DNA of 64,000 nt from Bacteroidota bacterium (GCA_027621555.1 JAQCBJ010000003.1:1-64000); one strand, 5' to 3'; counted from the first letter of the stretch, positions 43,260 to 53,276 are shown. Notes: generated by a model from the sequence alone, not told the origin. Made by a program: numbers and translations.

Positions 43260-44303
43260 TCAATGCCCTGGGAGTCCCAAATCTCGAGCCCTTCGACGTC
43301 GTTGGACGAAATAGGCCCAAACCACGCTGTGATTCCACCAACCCACAAGATCATTCTGGGCAGTTCGCATGTTTGACAATTCACGACGCACCCGCAAGGT
43401 GGAACGCAACCGGAGGTAGAATGCCCCATGTGCCTGCCCCACAGCCCAGAATTGGCGAACGTTTCCTGAAAGCAACATCTTCCATGCTGCGATGCCGTCG
43501 AGTGCCATGCGACGGAACATGAAGCCAGGCCAAAAGCCCGGACGGTTCTTGAGCATGACGACAAGGTTGTTTCTGAAATTCAGATACGTCTTGAATGGAC
43601 TCGTGGTTTGGAGGGTGCCTCCCCCAAGATGCCGAACCTCAACTGTGCCTGCACAGCCGACCCGCTTCCCCGCGTTTTTCAACCGCCAACACAAGTCGAT
43701 TTCTTCCATGTGAGCAAACAAGGAGCCGTCAAATCCTCCAGCTGCAGCCCAAGCCTCACGACGGATGAAAAAACACGCGCCGGATGCCCAAAACACTTCC
43801 CGATCTTGGCGGTGCCAGTCGTCCACCTCCTCGACCGATTCGAAAAGACGACCGAGGCAGAAGGGGTAGCCGTCCACGTCCATCCAGCCCCCAGCTGCCC
43901 CTGCGTGCTCGCAGAACGATGGATTCACATCCTGAACCACCCGCGGACTTGCCACATCCCATCCTTCACGATCCATGACGGCCAACATTGGCTCCAACCA
44001 GGGACCGTCTATGCGTACATCCGAATTGAGCAGGACAAAGACGTCCGCTTTTACCTGGTTCAAGGCCCGGTTGTATCCTTCGGCAAACCCCCAATTCTCA
44101 CCCAACGCCAAGGTGCGAATGCGCTGGCCATGCGTGCCACTGACCCATTCCAAGCTGCCATCCGTGCTTCCGTTGTCGGCCACCCACACCTCTGCCCAAG
44201 CAGGCGTGTTTGACAACACGCTGGGCAAATACGTCTTCAAGTGGTCCAATCCGTTCCAATTGAGGACCACCACAGCGACGGAGGGCGAGGTCTTGTCAAG
44301 CAT
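43260..44303 (-). CDS. Family 2 glycosyltransferase
   Basis: The 347-residue GT-A enzyme opens with VAVVVLNWNGLDHL, then VADNGSTDGS, GENWGFAEGYN and VLLNSDVRID (the metal-binding D-x-D region), and ASGACFFIRREAW with MEEIDLCWRLK. It resembles rhamnosyl- or N-acetylglucosaminyl-transferases of polysaccharide assembly. The C-terminal 90 residues are basic and may touch the membrane. The start codon overlaps the stop of the upstream GWxTD-like gene by one base (TGATG), so translation is probably coupled. Confidence 0.9.
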   Translation of the reverse strand: MLDKTSPSVAVVVLNWNGLDHLKTYLPSVLSNTPAWAEVWVADNGSTDGSLEWVSGTHGQRIRTLALGENWGFAEGYNRALNQVKADVFVLLNSDVRIDGPWLEPMLAVMDREGWDVASPRVVQDVNPSFCEHAGAAGGWMDVDGYPFCLGRLFESVEEVDDWHRQDREVFWASGACFFIRREAWAAAGGFDGSLFAHMEEIDLCWRLKNAGKRVGCAGTVEVRHLGGGTLQTTSPFKTYLNFRNNLVVMLKNRPGFWPGFMFRRMALDGIAAWKMLLSGNVRQFWAVGQAHGAFYLRLRSTLRVRRELSNMRTAQNDLVGWWNHSVVWAYFVQRRRRARDLGLPGH

Positions 44304-45775
44304 CAGCGCGGATTAAAAAAGAGATCTTCTGGCTCCTCTCGGGAAAAGGAATCCCGGGGATTCAGACGATTTTCCATGGACTCAGTGACGCGCAATCGGT
44401 TTTCTCTTGAACGCAATTGGGAAAGCCAATCCTCGTTTTGGCGTTCACCAAGCATGTCGGAGTGAAGCAATTCGAAACACTCGCCCACCACGTGTGGCGC
44501 ATAGAACAGAAAGCGCTTGTTGTTGAATCGCCCCGCTTTGTGGTAATGCCAGATTTCGTAGGGATAGTACTCGGTTTCATGGTGGCGTTGCACCACTGTA
44601 TTCGGCTTCCCAAACCGCAGGTAAATGTTGCCCATCTCGGTCAGGCTCCCTTGACCTCGTTTGCAATCGCCAAACGTCTCGTCAACGTATGCAATGCGTT
44701 CCGCATATTGTTTGTGCCGGGCTTCAGCCTCAGGCACTGAAAACGAGCTGCGGTCCAACCAAAACCCCGTCAAATACTGCTGCATTTCCATCACCGTACC
44801 TTGGGGGATCAACGTGTTTTGGATGGTGCTTTGCTCGTTCGTCGTGGCCACGGGCAGGTGATCCTCAAGATGGCGTGCCAACGCATCTCGATCACGAATG
44901 GACGCCAATGAAGGCAGGGGCGAGGACACGTCTCGGTGGTCCAAGCCATCCTCTTGGGCGATCCTCCGAGTCCCCAACGACACATCTCGCGACACCACAA
45001 CGTGACCATCGCGTGTTCTCGCTTCCAATTTCAACACCGCGTTCTCTACGTTCGGAGAGCTCGGGGAACAGGGGAGGGATTCAAAAACAGGAATCACCGT
45101 CGCCGCTTTAAGTCGTGCATATTTTGTGGAAGCAGGATCCCACGAGCCATCACCCCGTGCCCATCCCTGGACCAACAAAAACAACGAATCTTGGCCCACA
45201 ACGTCCGCCATGCCATGCAATTCGGTGTAAAAAAGAGCACTTGACACGTCCATGGGAATGCGCCTGGCAACCGAAGGAATCAAATCCAAGCCACTGTGCA
45301 CCATTTCAGGCTGACTCATTGCAGTGGCCGGGGCATGGGTTTGGACGAGAATGGGGTCTGTGAATTCTGGAAGCCCAGCAATTGGCACACGCACCCCTTC
45401 ATTATGTAACCAAATGGGTTGGTCAAATTGTTCAACTCGCCACTCCACAACGACGTTTCCTGAAGGCACGGGCAACCGACGAACGTGGACGTGCTGCAAA
45501 TCAACCGTGTCTTCAACAGCTGGGCGGGCGAGAATGTCATCCTTTTCGAAGGACAACACGTCGCCATCCTGCAAGGCCAAAACCGTGACGGTCAAAGGTT
45601 CTTGGGATGTCGTGCTCGTGGAGATCCAGGACGTCTGAACCTCCAAATACGCTTGACCGTCTGGCAGCCTTTGGACCAACGCCTTGGCACGCCAATCCGT
45701 TTGGGCATTCATTTCAGGGCATGTCCATGCGCTCAAAACAAAAAACAAGAGACCAACCAACTTGGGTGCCAACAT
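44303..45775 (-). CDS. GWxTD-like periplasmic or secreted protein
   Basis: The start at 45775 gives a signal peptide (MLAPKLVGLLFFVLSA...NAQ); a longer frame to 45853 is rejected. The 490-residue product has an N-terminal beta region and a C-terminal domain that fits the GWxTD family: MQQYLTGFWLDRS, an RI-YVDETFGD helix, then LTEMGNIYLRFGKPN, YPYEIWHYH and NKRFLFY. The name-giving Trp appears replaced (GSLTEMG where GWxTDRG is usual), so it is a diverged member. Function of the family is unknown. Coupled to the glycosyltransferase downstream. Confidence 0.75.
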   Translation of the reverse strand: MLAPKLVGLLFFVLSAWTCPEMNAQTDWRAKALVQRLPDGQAYLEVQTSWISTSTTSQEPLTVTVLALQDGDVLSFEKDDILARPAVEDTVDLQHVHVRRLPVPSGNVVVEWRVEQFDQPIWLHNEGVRVPIAGLPEFTDPILVQTHAPATAMSQPEMVHSGLDLIPSVARRIPMDVSSALFYTELHGMADVVGQDSLFLLVQGWARGDGSWDPASTKYARLKAATVIPVFESLPCSPSSPNVENAVLKLEARTRDGHVVVSRDVSLGTRRIAQEDGLDHRDVSSPLPSLASIRDRDALARHLEDHLPVATTNEQSTIQNTLIPQGTVMEMQQYLTGFWLDRSSFSVPEAEARHKQYAERIAYVDETFGDCKRGQGSLTEMGNIYLRFGKPNTVVQRHHETEYYPYEIWHYHKAGRFNNKRFLFYAPHVVGECFELLHSDMLGERQNEDWLSQLRSRENRLRVTESMENRLNPRDSFSREEPEDLFFNPR

Positions 45776-45897
45776 GAGACGCTCTGAGAATCGCGCAGAG
45801 CATTCAACATCGACCCACGGGGAATTCATCGAAAAATGAGAAGCTCGTTTCATTCAAGTCACAAATTAGCGCGCAGATGTTGTGTTCAGTGCAACGC
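45776..45897. other. Leader or promoter region of the GWxTD-like gene
   Basis: About 120 bp between the tRNA terminator and the GWxTD-like start. It holds a 6-bp GCTCTG/CAGAGC hairpin at 45781-45801 and an imperfect TAATTTGT word on the minus strand near 45870. No complete promoter was found. Confidence 0.3.
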
Positions 45898-45924
45898 ACA
45901 AAAAAACCGACACACGTGCCGGTT
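45898..45924 (-). terminator. Intrinsic terminator of tRNA-Ser
   Basis: On the minus strand an 8-bp stem (45917-45924 with 45905-45912, one wobble) is followed by a run of T residues. It lies 8 bases past the tRNA 3' end. Confidence 0.85.
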
Positions 45925-45931
45925 CTTTTCG

Positions 45932-46017
45932 CGGAGGCTGAGGGATTCGAACCCCCGGTACCTTGCGGTACGCCGGTTTTCAAGACCGGTGCAATCGACC
46001 AACTCTGCCAAACCTCC
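45932..46017 (-). tRNA. tRNA-Ser (anticodon UGA)
   Basis: 86 bases fold as a class II tRNA. The 7-bp acceptor stem is GGAGGTT (46011-46017) with AGCCTCC (45933-45939) and a G discriminator. The anticodon stem is CCGGT/ACCGG with loop CTTGAAA. There is a long variable arm with a GTACC/GGTAC-like stem, and the T-loop is GGTTCGAATCC. The 3' CCA is not encoded. It reads UCA and, by wobble, other UCN codons. Confidence 0.96.
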
Positions 46018-46024
46018 AGAGGTG

Positions 46025-46032
46025 CAAATTTA
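46025..46032 (-). promoter_or_regulatory. Perfect -7 box of tRNA-Ser
   Basis: TAAATTTG on the minus strand ends eight bases before tRNA position 1. The -33 triplet at 19-base spacing is GTG. Because the tRNA 5' end is fixed, this limits the transcription start to within about eight bases of the box. Confidence 0.7.
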
Positions 46033-46145
46033 GCGCAACCGTTTCAAACTGCACGACAATCCGGTCATTTCTCACAAATCACACAGAATCAGCAATTCGA
46101 CCCTATTGAATGATAATATACATTATGTCAAGTCATATTGAAAAA

Positions 46146-46167
46146 GGAAAAGGGACGACACGTCCCT
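46146..46167 (-). terminator. Intrinsic terminator of the TPR gene
   Basis: A perfect 7-bp AGGGACG/CGTCCCT stem (46151-46157 with 46161-46167) with a 3-base loop is followed on the minus strand by TTTTCCTTTTT. It starts 11 bp past the TPR gene stop. Confidence 0.85.
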
Positions 46168-46177
46168 CTTCACTCAA

Positions 46178-47329
46178 TCAGTTGGAAAGCGCCTTGATCT
46201 TGGCATTCATATCCAAGAGTTTGTCGTCTTCCCCAGTGCGTGCGTAGATGTCACGCAACGAACGCATGGTTTCCAAATCGTTCGCGTCCGAAACATGGGC
46301 AGCCTCCAAGTACGGCTTGGCCGTTTCGAACAAAGCCTTCGCCTCATTTTCCAATCGCTTTTGTTCAGCTGATTCCGCTTTGGTCATGCGAGGCTTCCAC
46401 ATGTCGTTGGCCGCGTTGATGCCCTGAACCGCCTGGTTGAAGTACAGCGCGCCAAGGTTGTAGTTGGCGTCGAAATAATCAGCCTTGACTTCAAGCGCCT
46501 TCTTGTAGGCCTCAATTGCTTCATCCGCATTGCCCAAATTGTCCAAGACGCTGCCCAGGCTAAACCAGAGGATTTCGTTCGTGGGATCTTGTTCTGCGGC
46601 CAGCGACAAATTCTCCTTCGCCTTGTCAAATTCTTCGTTGCTGAGGTAAATGTTGAGCTCCTCAATGATCAAGCTCTGCTCGCGCGGATAGAGTCCGCGG
46701 GCTTCGGCCAACGTCTGCAACGCCTCGGCTTCTCGGCCGTTCTCACGGTAAAGGTTGCTGATGAACAAGAACACGTTGGGCACTTGATATTCGATCTCCG
46801 CACAAGCACGGTATCGAGCCACTGCGAGGTCCACCTCCCCTGCTTTCTCATAGCACAAGGCCGAATTGTAGATGGCCATCGTGTCGACGGCATCGAATGC
46901 TTTCGCGATCTCTGCACTCAAGTCGAAGAAAGACCCTGCACTTCCAAACTCGCCGGTGTTGTAGTGGCCAATTCCAGCATTGCTTGCCGCCATTTGAACT
47001 TGACCGAGACCAATTTGGATTTCTTGAGCATACGAACCTTTGGTGTCGAGCTCTTGAGCCTTCATGTAGCTGTCCTTGGAGCGAACCAAGGCATCGGGAA
47101 AGGCGGCGAACAGCGCACTGTCTCGGCTGATGTTCAAATATATCTCCCCGCGGTAGCGCCAGGTCTTGTTCTTGACATTGGCCTTGGGATTTTCAATGGC
47201 CTGCTCGATGTAGGTCGCCGCCGACGCGAAGTCGCCTTCTTTGTTGGCGTTGTACGCGGACACCACTTCTTTTTGGCCAAAACCTTGAACGCAAATGGCC
47301 AAGGCAAGCAGAGTTGCTGTTTTGTGCAT
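46178..47329 (-). CDS. Exported tetratricopeptide-repeat protein
   Basis: The 383-residue product has a signal peptide ending GFGQ. TPR-like helix pairs run through most of the protein, clearest at 205-300 (W-x-LG-x-x-x-x-LGN-x-x-EAIEAYKKAL-x-x-x-x-x-x-x-x-NYNLGALYFN). A charged helical segment rich in Glu/Lys/Ala follows. It is probably periplasmic, a scaffold for a protein complex; partner unknown. It lies 85 bp downstream of gyrA on the same strand with its own perfect -7 box. Confidence 0.85.
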   Translation of the reverse strand: MHKTATLLALAICVQGFGQKEVVSAYNANKEGDFASAATYIEQAIENPKANVKNKTWRYRGEIYLNISRDSALFAAFPDALVRSKDSYMKAQELDTKGSYAQEIQIGLGQVQMAASNAGIGHYNTGEFGSAGSFFDLSAEIAKAFDAVDTMAIYNSALCYEKAGEVDLAVARYRACAEIEYQVPNVFLFISNLYRENGREAEALQTLAEARGLYPREQSLIIEELNIYLSNEEFDKAKENLSLAAEQDPTNEILWFSLGSVLDNLGNADEAIEAYKKALEVKADYFDANYNLGALYFNQAVQGINAANDMWKPRMTKAESAEQKRLENEAKALFETAKPYLEAAHVSDANDLETMRSLRDIYARTGEDDKLLDMNAKIKALSN

Positions 47330-47369
47330 GATTTCGTGTTTCGTTTCCTTCAGGTGTGTGAATCAGGGA

Positions 47370-47377
47370 CAAAAGTA
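47370..47377 (-). promoter_or_regulatory. Perfect -7 box upstream of the TPR gene
   Basis: TACTTTTG on the minus strand lies in the 85-bp gyrA-TPR spacer, 40 bases before the TPR ATG. A TTTG occurs upstream but at 14-base spacing, shorter than normal. Confidence 0.5.
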
Positions 47378-47414
47378 CATTCAGGCGTTTTCAAACGTCG
47401 TGCCAACCTCGTCG

Positions 47415-49964
47415 TCACGAATCTTCTCCTTCACCTTCTGGCTTTGAACCATCGGCTTCAGGGGCTTCCGTCGAGCCGCCTTCCATTCCGTTTTCTAGGC
47501 CTTCTGCCAATTCGTCCTCTTCGTCTGACTTGGGCACCTTGCACACCGCAGCGATGGCATCCTTGCCACGCAGGCTGATCAGTCGAACGCCTTGCGTCGC
47601 CCGACCCATCACTCGAAGTTCCTCCACCGCCATGCGAATGGCGATGCCTGACTTGTTGATGATCATCAGGTCGTTCTCGTCCGTGACGTTGAGGATGGAG
47701 ATCAGTTCGCCCGTTTTGTCCGTGACTTGGAGCGTCTTCACACCCTTTCCCCCGCGATTCGTGATCCGGTAGTCGTCCACAGCAGAACGTTTTCCGTAGC
47801 CGTTTTCGGAAACCACAAGAATGTCGCTGCTGGCGTCGTTGATGCACACCATTCCAATGACTTCGTCTTTCGGTCCGCCGAGAGTCACCCCCTTCACCCC
47901 CATGGCCGTACGTCCCACAGCACGGGCCGTGGATTCGTGAAAGCGGATGGCTTTCCCTGAACGGAGACCCATGATGATTTCAGAATCGCCGGTGGTCAAG
48001 CGAGCGGACAACAACTCGTCGCCTTCGCGAATCGTCACGGCATTGATGCCGTTGGAACGCGGGCGGCTGTACGCTTCAAGGCTCGTCTTTTTGATGAGTC
48101 CTTTTTTGGTGCACAGAATGACGTAGTTGCCATTGACGTACTCCTCGTCTTTCAAGTCTTTGACGGGGATGTAGGCCAACACCTTGTCGTCCCCTTCGAG
48201 GTTGATGAGGTTGACAATGGCCCGGCCCTTGCTTTGCTTGCTTCCTTCAGGCACTTCGAAAATGCGCATCCAGAAGCACCTGCCTTTGGCTGTGAAGATG
48301 AGCAACCAGTTGTGGTTGGTGGCTGTAAAGATGCTTTCGAGGAAGTCCTCGTCTCTCGTGGTGCTTCCCTTCGATCCCACTCCACCACGGCCTTGGGCGC
48401 GGTATTCCGCGAGGCGCGTGCGCTTGATGTACCCCGCGTGGCTGATGGTGACCACCACCTGCTCGTCAGGAATCATGTCCTCAATGCTGAGGTCGGCGCT
48501 GCTGTACTCAATGGTGGAGCGACGGTCGTCGCCAAAGCTTTCCCTGACTTCAAGAAGTTCCGTCTTGATGATTTCCATCCGACGCTCCACGCGGTCGAGG
48601 ATGTCTTTCAAGTCGGCAATCACGGCCATCAACTCGTCGTACTCCGCGCGCAACTTGTCGCGTTCGAGCCCCGTGAGCTTTTGAAGACGCATGTCCAAGA
48701 TGGCACGAGCTTGGATTTCGCTCAATTCGAACTTGTCCATCAAGCCATTGCGGGCTTCTTCAGGCGTTTTGCTCGCCCGAATCAAGGCAATGACAGCATC
48801 GATGTTGTCGAGCGCAATGATGAGACCTTGAAGGATATGCGCGCGCTCCTCTGCCTTGCCCAAATCGTATTGGGTCCTGCGAACGACCACCTCATGGCGG
48901 TGCTCGACGTAGTGCGCCATCATTTGCTTGAGGTTGAGGAGCTCAGGACGCCCCTTCACCAAGGCAATGTTGTTGACTGAGAATGAGGTCTGTAGCTGCG
49001 TGTACTTGTACAGCTTGTTAAGCACCACGTTGGGGATGGCGTCGCGCTTCAATTCATACACGATGCGCATGCCGTTCCGGTCACTCTCGTCCCGGATTTC
49101 AGAAATGCCCTCGATCCTCTTTTCGTTGACGAGTTCAGCAGTCTTGCGGACCATGTCCGCTTTGTTGACCTGGTACGGGATTTCTTCTACGATGATCATT
49201 TCGCGCCCCGTCTTCGTCTCTTCGAAACGAGCGCGGCCACGCATGACAATACGGCCCCGGCCGGTGTGGAAGGCATCGCGGACGCCTTCGATGCCGTGAA
49301 TCACCCCACCCGTGGGGAAATCTGGCGCCTTCACGTATTCCATGAGGTCATCCACCGTGCAGTCCGGGTTGTCCACCAAGTGCACCATGCCGTCCACCAC
49401 CTCGCTGAGGTTGTGAGGTGGCATGTTGGTCGCCATACCTACGGCGATGCCCGCAGCGCCATTGACCAAGAGGTTAGGGATTTTGGCAGGGAGAACCGTA
49501 GGTTCCTTCAGGCTCTCGTCGAAGTTGGGCCGGAATTCCACGGTTTCCTTGTCCAAATCGGCCAACATGTCCTCGGCCACTTTCCGCAGACGCGCCTCCG
49601 TGTAACGCATGGCTGCAGGGTTGTCTCCGTCGATGGAGCCAAAGTTCCCTTGCCCGTCCACCATAGGGTAACGGAGCGACCAATGCTGGGCCATACGGAC
49701 CATGGTGTCGTACACCGAGCTGTCACCGTGAGGGTGGTATTTACCCAGCACCTCCCCAACAATCCTCGCCGACTTCTTGTACGGGCGGTTGGAAAGGACC
49801 CCGAGGTCCAGCATGCCGTAAAGCACACGGCGGTGCACCGGCTTTAAGCCATCTCTCACATCGGGCAATGCCCGGCTCACAATCACGGACATCGAGTAAT
49901 CGATGTACGCGGACTTCATCTCATCTGAGATGTTGATCTGTATGATTTTTTCTCCTTCAGCCAT
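47415..49964 (-). CDS. gyrA: DNA gyrase subunit A
   Basis: The start at 49964 ([12 protein letters not shown]) is the family N-terminus; GTG/ATG codons further up are not needed. The 849-residue product breaks and rejoins DNA through Tyr121 ([10 protein letters not shown]). The quinolone-determining region has the susceptible residues Ser82 and Asp86 (E. coli 83 and 87) in [10 protein letters not shown]. The C-terminal pinwheel domain includes the gyrase-specific GyrA box ([11 protein letters not shown]), which separates it from ParC. An acidic Glu/Gly-rich tail ends the protein. The gyrB partner is not in this window. Confidence 0.96.
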   Translation of the reverse strand: MAEGEKIIQINISDEMKSAYIDYSMSVIVSRALPDVRDGLKPVHRRVLYGMLDLGVLSNRPYKKSARIVGEVLGKYHPHGDSSVYDTMVRMAQHWSLRYPMVDGQGNFGSIDGDNPAAMRYTEARLRKVAEDMLADLDKETVEFRPNFDESLKEPTVLPAKIPNLLVNGAAGIAVGMATNMPPHNLSEVVDGMVHLVDNPDCTVDDLMEYVKAPDFPTGGVIHGIEGVRDAFHTGRGRIVMRGRARFEETKTGREMIIVEEIPYQVNKADMVRKTAELVNEKRIEGISEIRDESDRNGMRIVYELKRDAIPNVVLNKLYKYTQLQTSFSVNNIALVKGRPELLNLKQMMAHYVEHRHEVVVRRTQYDLGKAEERAHILQGLIIALDNIDAVIALIRASKTPEEARNGLMDKFELSEIQARAILDMRLQKLTGLERDKLRAEYDELMAVIADLKDILDRVERRMEIIKTELLEVRESFGDDRRSTIEYSSADLSIEDMIPDEQVVVTISHAGYIKRTRLAEYRAQGRGGVGSKGSTTRDEDFLESIFTATNHNWLLIFTAKGRCFWMRIFEVPEGSKQSKGRAIVNLINLEGDDKVLAYIPVKDLKDEEYVNGNYVILCTKKGLIKKTSLEAYSRPRSNGINAVTIREGDELLSARLTTGDSEIIMGLRSGKAIRFHESTARAVGRTAMGVKGVTLGGPKDEVIGMVCINDASSDILVVSENGYGKRSAVDDYRITNRGGKGVKTLQVTDKTGELISILNVTDENDLMIINKSGIAIRMAVEELRVMGRATQGVRLISLRGKDAIAAVCKVPKSDEEDELAEGLENGMEGGSTEAPEADGSKPEGEGEDS

Positions 49965-50065
49965 GGGATCCATTGGCGCGCCCTCACGGGTGCATTTCAC
50001 TCTCTCTTGACCTTGCGTCTCCCCCGTTGATTTTCGTGGGGAAATGCTGCGTCTCGACGAACACT

Positions 50066-50073
50066 CAAAAATA
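50066..50073 (-). promoter_or_regulatory. Candidate -7 box for gyrA
   Basis: TATTTTTG on the minus strand, a perfect TAnnTTTG, about 100 bases before the gyrA start. No TTG at -33 spacing. Confidence 0.45.
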
Positions 50074-50185
50074 CTTCGTGCCGCGTCGTTGCTGATGTTT
50101 GGGGCCGATTCACTTACTCACAATTGATGCCAAACCCATGTGGAAAACATTGCCCCCCGCTCAGGCACCCCTTGGAGGTGACCTG

Positions 50186-50193
50186 TAGCTTTG
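50186..50193 (+). promoter_or_regulatory. Candidate -7 box for clpC
   Basis: TAGCTTTG, a perfect TAnnTTTG, 99 bases before the clpC ATG. No TTG at -33 spacing. Confidence 0.45.
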
Positions 50194-50292
50194 GTGACAC
50201 AGGATGGTTTGGGCTTCTCATTGCATTCGAAAACGCCTACCTTCCTGACAAACACCCGTTTGGCCCAGCGCCAATCTTGACGAAAACTGACT

Positions 50293-52986
50293 ATGGACGC
50301 AAAATTCTCACCCCGTGTACGCGAAGTCATCTCGCTTAGCCGAGAGGAAGCTCTTCGATTGGGACACAACTACATCGGAGTTGAACACCTTTTGTTGGGC
50401 ATCATCAAAGAAGGCGAAGGCACGGCTGTCCGGATCCTGGAGGGGCTGAACTGCGACCTGCAGAAATTGCGCAAGTTGGTCGAGGGGTCGGTTCGTCCCA
50501 GCACTGCAAAGCCTGGCGGTTCTTCTGGGAACATTCCCCTGGTGAAGCAAGCCGAGAAGATTTTGAAGATCACCTACCTCGAGGCTAAAATCTTCAAGAG
50601 CGGTGTTATCGGGACAGAGCACCTGTTGCTGAGCATTTTGAAAGACGAAGACAACGTAGCAACCAAGAGCATTCACGCATTCAACATCGATTACGACGTG
50701 GCGAAAGAAGAATTTGAAAACCTCCTGTCCGAGAGCGGAGGCAACAAGGCCCCTCGGGCAGATCACAGCTTGTCCGACGACGACTCCCCTGCGGAAGGAG
50801 GTGGCGATTACGGAGGATCCTCTGGGTCTGGAGGCCCTGCAAGTCGGAAAGGCGACCCCAAGTCGAAGACGCCTGTGCTGGACAATTTTGGGCGGGACCT
50901 CACTCGAATGGCAGAGGAAGGTCGCCTCGATCCCATCGTGGGTCGCGCCAAGGAAATTGAACGCGTCAGCCAAATCCTGAGTCGCCGGAAAAAGAACAAC
51001 CCCATCCTCATGGGTGAGCCTGGAGTAGGAAAAAGCGCGATCGCGGAGGGTTTGGCCTTGCGCATCGTGGAGAAGAAGGTGAGCCGCGTCCTGTTCAACA
51101 AGCGAATCGTGACGTTGGATGTGGCCTCTTTGGTTGCAGGAACCAAATACCGCGGCCAATTCGAAGAACGCATGAAGGCCGTGATGAATGAGTTGGAAAA
51201 GTCGCCCGACGTCATCTTGTTCATTGACGAAATCCACACCATTGTGGGTGCCGGAGGCGCGAGCGGATCGCTGGACGCTTCCAACATGTTCAAACCCGCC
51301 CTGGCACGAGGCGAGATTCAGTGCATCGGTGCCACAACGTTGGACGAGTACCGGCAGTACATTGAGAAGGACGGGGCGTTGGAACGTCGTTTCCAAAAAG
51401 TCCTTGTCGAGCCCACCTCGGTTGAAGAGACGGTGCAAATCCTGAACAACATCAAAGACAAGTATGAGGAGCACCACAGCGTTCGGTACACCGAAGAAGC
51501 CATCAAAGCTTGCGTGAACTTGACGAGTCGTTACATCACCGACCGCCACTTGCCCGACAAAGCCATCGACGCCTTGGACGAGGTGGGAAGCCGTGTTCAC
51601 CTGACCAACATCAACGTCCCCGAAGAAATCGTCAAGATCGAGGAAGAAATCGAGCAGGTCAAGGACGAGAAAAGCCGCGTTGTGCGCTCCCAGCGCTACG
51701 AAGAGGCAGCTCGGTTGCGCGATCAGGAACGCATCTTGAACGACAAGCTCGAAAAGGCGAAGCGTGCTTGGGAAGAGGAATCCAAAAACCACCGTGTGAC
51801 GGTCACCGTGGACCACGTCGGTGACGTCGTGGCGATGATGACGGGCATCCCTGTTCAGCGCATTGCAGAGAAAGAGAGCGGCAAGCTCGCTCGAATGAAC
51901 ACCGACCTCGAAGGCAAGGTGATTGGGCAAGACGATGCCATCCAAAAAGTGGTCAAGGCCATCAAGCGCAACCGCGCGGGACTCAAGGATCCCAACAAGC
52001 CCATTGGTTCCTTCATCTTCCTTGGCCCTACGGGCGTCGGAAAGACGCAACTTGCCAAGGTCTTGTCCAAGTTCATGTTTGACTCGGAGGAATCGCTCAT
52101 TCGAATTGACATGTCCGAGTACATGGAAAAGTTTGCTGTCACGCGTTTGATCGGGGCACCTCCGGGTTACGTGGGCTACGAAGAAGGGGGGCAATTGACG
52201 GAAAAGGTGCGTCGTCGCCCCTACTCCATTGTCCTGCTCGACGAAATCGAAAAAGCTCACCCCGACGTATTCAACCTGTTGCTCCAAGCCCTGGATGACG
52301 GGCAATTGACCGACAGCCTCGGTCGCAAGGTGGACTTCCGGAACACGATCATCATCATGACCTCAAACATCGGCGCTCGTCAATTGGCCGAGTTTGGAAC
52401 GGGTGTTGGATTTGGCACTGCCGCGAAACAGGCAAACGTGACCTCGGACCGGGACAACGTCATTCAGACTGCGCTCAAACGTGCATTCGCTCCCGAATTC
52501 CTCAACCGAATCGACGACGTCATTTTGTTCCAGAGCTTGAAGCGCGAACACATTCACAGCATCATCAACATTGAACTCGATGCGTTGAAAAAGCGTGTGG
52601 TGGATCTCGGATACGACCTTGAAATCACCCCAGCCGCTTCCGACTTCATTGCGGACAAGGGATACGATGAAAAATACGGAGCGCGCCCTTTGAAGAGGGC
52701 CATCCAGAAGTACCTCGAAGACCCTTTCGCAGAAGAAATCATCAACAGCGAAGTATCCGAAGGCGACCTGTTGCGTGCGGACCTTCCTCAGGATGCCACA
52801 GAGTTGACCATCGAGGTCATCAAAGGCGGCCTGCTGCAAATGCCCGAAGGCGCGGAGGAAGCCTTGACACCAGGCGAGACAGCCGAAGCGACAGAAGGAT
52901 CGGACAAACCCACCAAAAAGAACACGCGCAAAAAGGGTTCGACCAAGTCAGAACCTGACACTTCCGACGACAACAAGGAAGAATGA
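50293..52986 (+). CDS. clpC: ClpC AAA+ unfoldase of the ClpCP protease
   Basis: The 897-residue Hsp100 protein has two Clp_N repeats (1-140: FSPRVREVISLSREEA, GHNYIGVEHLLLGI, GTEHLLLSIL). A Ser/Gly-rich linker follows (about 155-190). The first AAA+ domain has Walker A GEPGVGKSA and Walker B VILFIDEIHT. A UVR-type middle coiled coil (EEIEQVKDEKSRVVRSQRYEEAARLRDQE region) marks it as ClpC rather than ClpA. The second AAA+ domain has GPTGVGKTQ, VLLDEIEKAHPDVFN and the pore GYVGYEEGG. The acidic/basic tail (TKKNTRKKG) is low-complexity. It unfolds substrates for ClpP. Its stop overlaps the next gene by four bases. Confidence 0.95.
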   Translation: MDAKFSPRVREVISLSREEALRLGHNYIGVEHLLLGIIKEGEGTAVRILEGLNCDLQKLRKLVEGSVRPSTAKPGGSSGNIPLVKQAEKILKITYLEAKIFKSGVIGTEHLLLSILKDEDNVATKSIHAFNIDYDVAKEEFENLLSESGGNKAPRADHSLSDDDSPAEGGGDYGGSSGSGGPASRKGDPKSKTPVLDNFGRDLTRMAEEGRLDPIVGRAKEIERVSQILSRRKKNNPILMGEPGVGKSAIAEGLALRIVEKKVSRVLFNKRIVTLDVASLVAGTKYRGQFEERMKAVMNELEKSPDVILFIDEIHTIVGAGGASGSLDASNMFKPALARGEIQCIGATTLDEYRQYIEKDGALERRFQKVLVEPTSVEETVQILNNIKDKYEEHHSVRYTEEAIKACVNLTSRYITDRHLPDKAIDALDEVGSRVHLTNINVPEEIVKIEEEIEQVKDEKSRVVRSQRYEEAARLRDQERILNDKLEKAKRAWEEESKNHRVTVTVDHVGDVVAMMTGIPVQRIAEKESGKLARMNTDLEGKVIGQDDAIQKVVKAIKRNRAGLKDPNKPIGSFIFLGPTGVGKTQLAKVLSKFMFDSEESLIRIDMSEYMEKFAVTRLIGAPPGYVGYEEGGQLTEKVRRRPYSIVLLDEIEKAHPDVFNLLLQALDDGQLTDSLGRKVDFRNTIIIMTSNIGARQLAEFGTGVGFGTAAKQANVTSDRDNVIQTALKRAFAPEFLNRIDDVILFQSLKREHIHSIINIELDALKKRVVDLGYDLEITPAASDFIADKGYDEKYGARPLKRAIQKYLEDPFAEEIINSEVSEGDLLRADLPQDATELTIEVIKGGLLQMPEGAEEALTPGETAEATEGSDKPTKKNTRKKGSTKSEPDTSDDNKEE

Positions 52987-53276
52987 ACCTCCCAGAATGG
53001 CTACGGACTGGGCTTCAAAACAAGTACGTCGCTGTGACTGTGCTTGCCTTCGTGTGGGCCACGTTCATCCACGATTTGGGACTTCCCTTTGTAGTGCGTG
53101 AGTCGTACGCTTTGTCCCAAGCCAAACAGGAACTCGCTGACGTGGAGGCTCGCAACGAAGCCCTTCGACAAAAGCAGGCCACCCTTCTCTCCGATCCGCA
53201 GGCACTCGAGCGCTTTGCTCGAGAACGCTATTTCATGAGAAGGGCCAACGAAGAGGTCTACCGAATCGTTGACTAA
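52983..53276 (+). CDS. FtsB/DivIC-type septum formation protein
   Basis: The 97-residue bitopic membrane protein has one N-terminal helix (about 15-33, VAVTVLAFVWATFI) and a coiled coil (45-75, QAKQELADVEARNEALRQKQ). A short conserved end follows (LERFARERYFMRRANEEVYRIV), the DivIC/FtsB signature. It belongs to the cell-division complex. An ATGA overlap with clpC suggests coupled translation; the clpC-divIC order is unusual enough to note but no direct link is known to me. Confidence 0.88.
   Translation: MNLPEWLRTGLQNKYVAVTVLAFVWATFIHDLGLPFVVRESYALSQAKQELADVEARNEALRQKQATLLSDPQALERFARERYFMRRANEEVYRIVD

Larger units (their letters stand above)
49965..50292. other. Divergent gyrA-clpC regulatory region
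   Basis: This 328-bp gap has no convincing frame. It contains a perfect -7 box on each strand (50066-50073 minus, 50186-50193 plus). The outer parts would be leaders of about 100 bases. No further structure was recognised. Confidence 0.6.

Noticed and set aside
45836-46033. Short plus-strand frames across the tRNA-Ser gene
   Set aside because: They translate the complement of a well-folded tRNA and its terminator.
47415-49964. Topoisomerase IV subunit A (ParC) instead of gyrase A
   Set aside because: A GyrA box and full C-terminal pinwheel repeats are present.
50308-52305. 665-codon open frame antisense to clpC
   Set aside because: It mirrors a highly conserved clpC in a GC-rich gene, has no domain sense, and such long antisense frames are expected from this codon usage.
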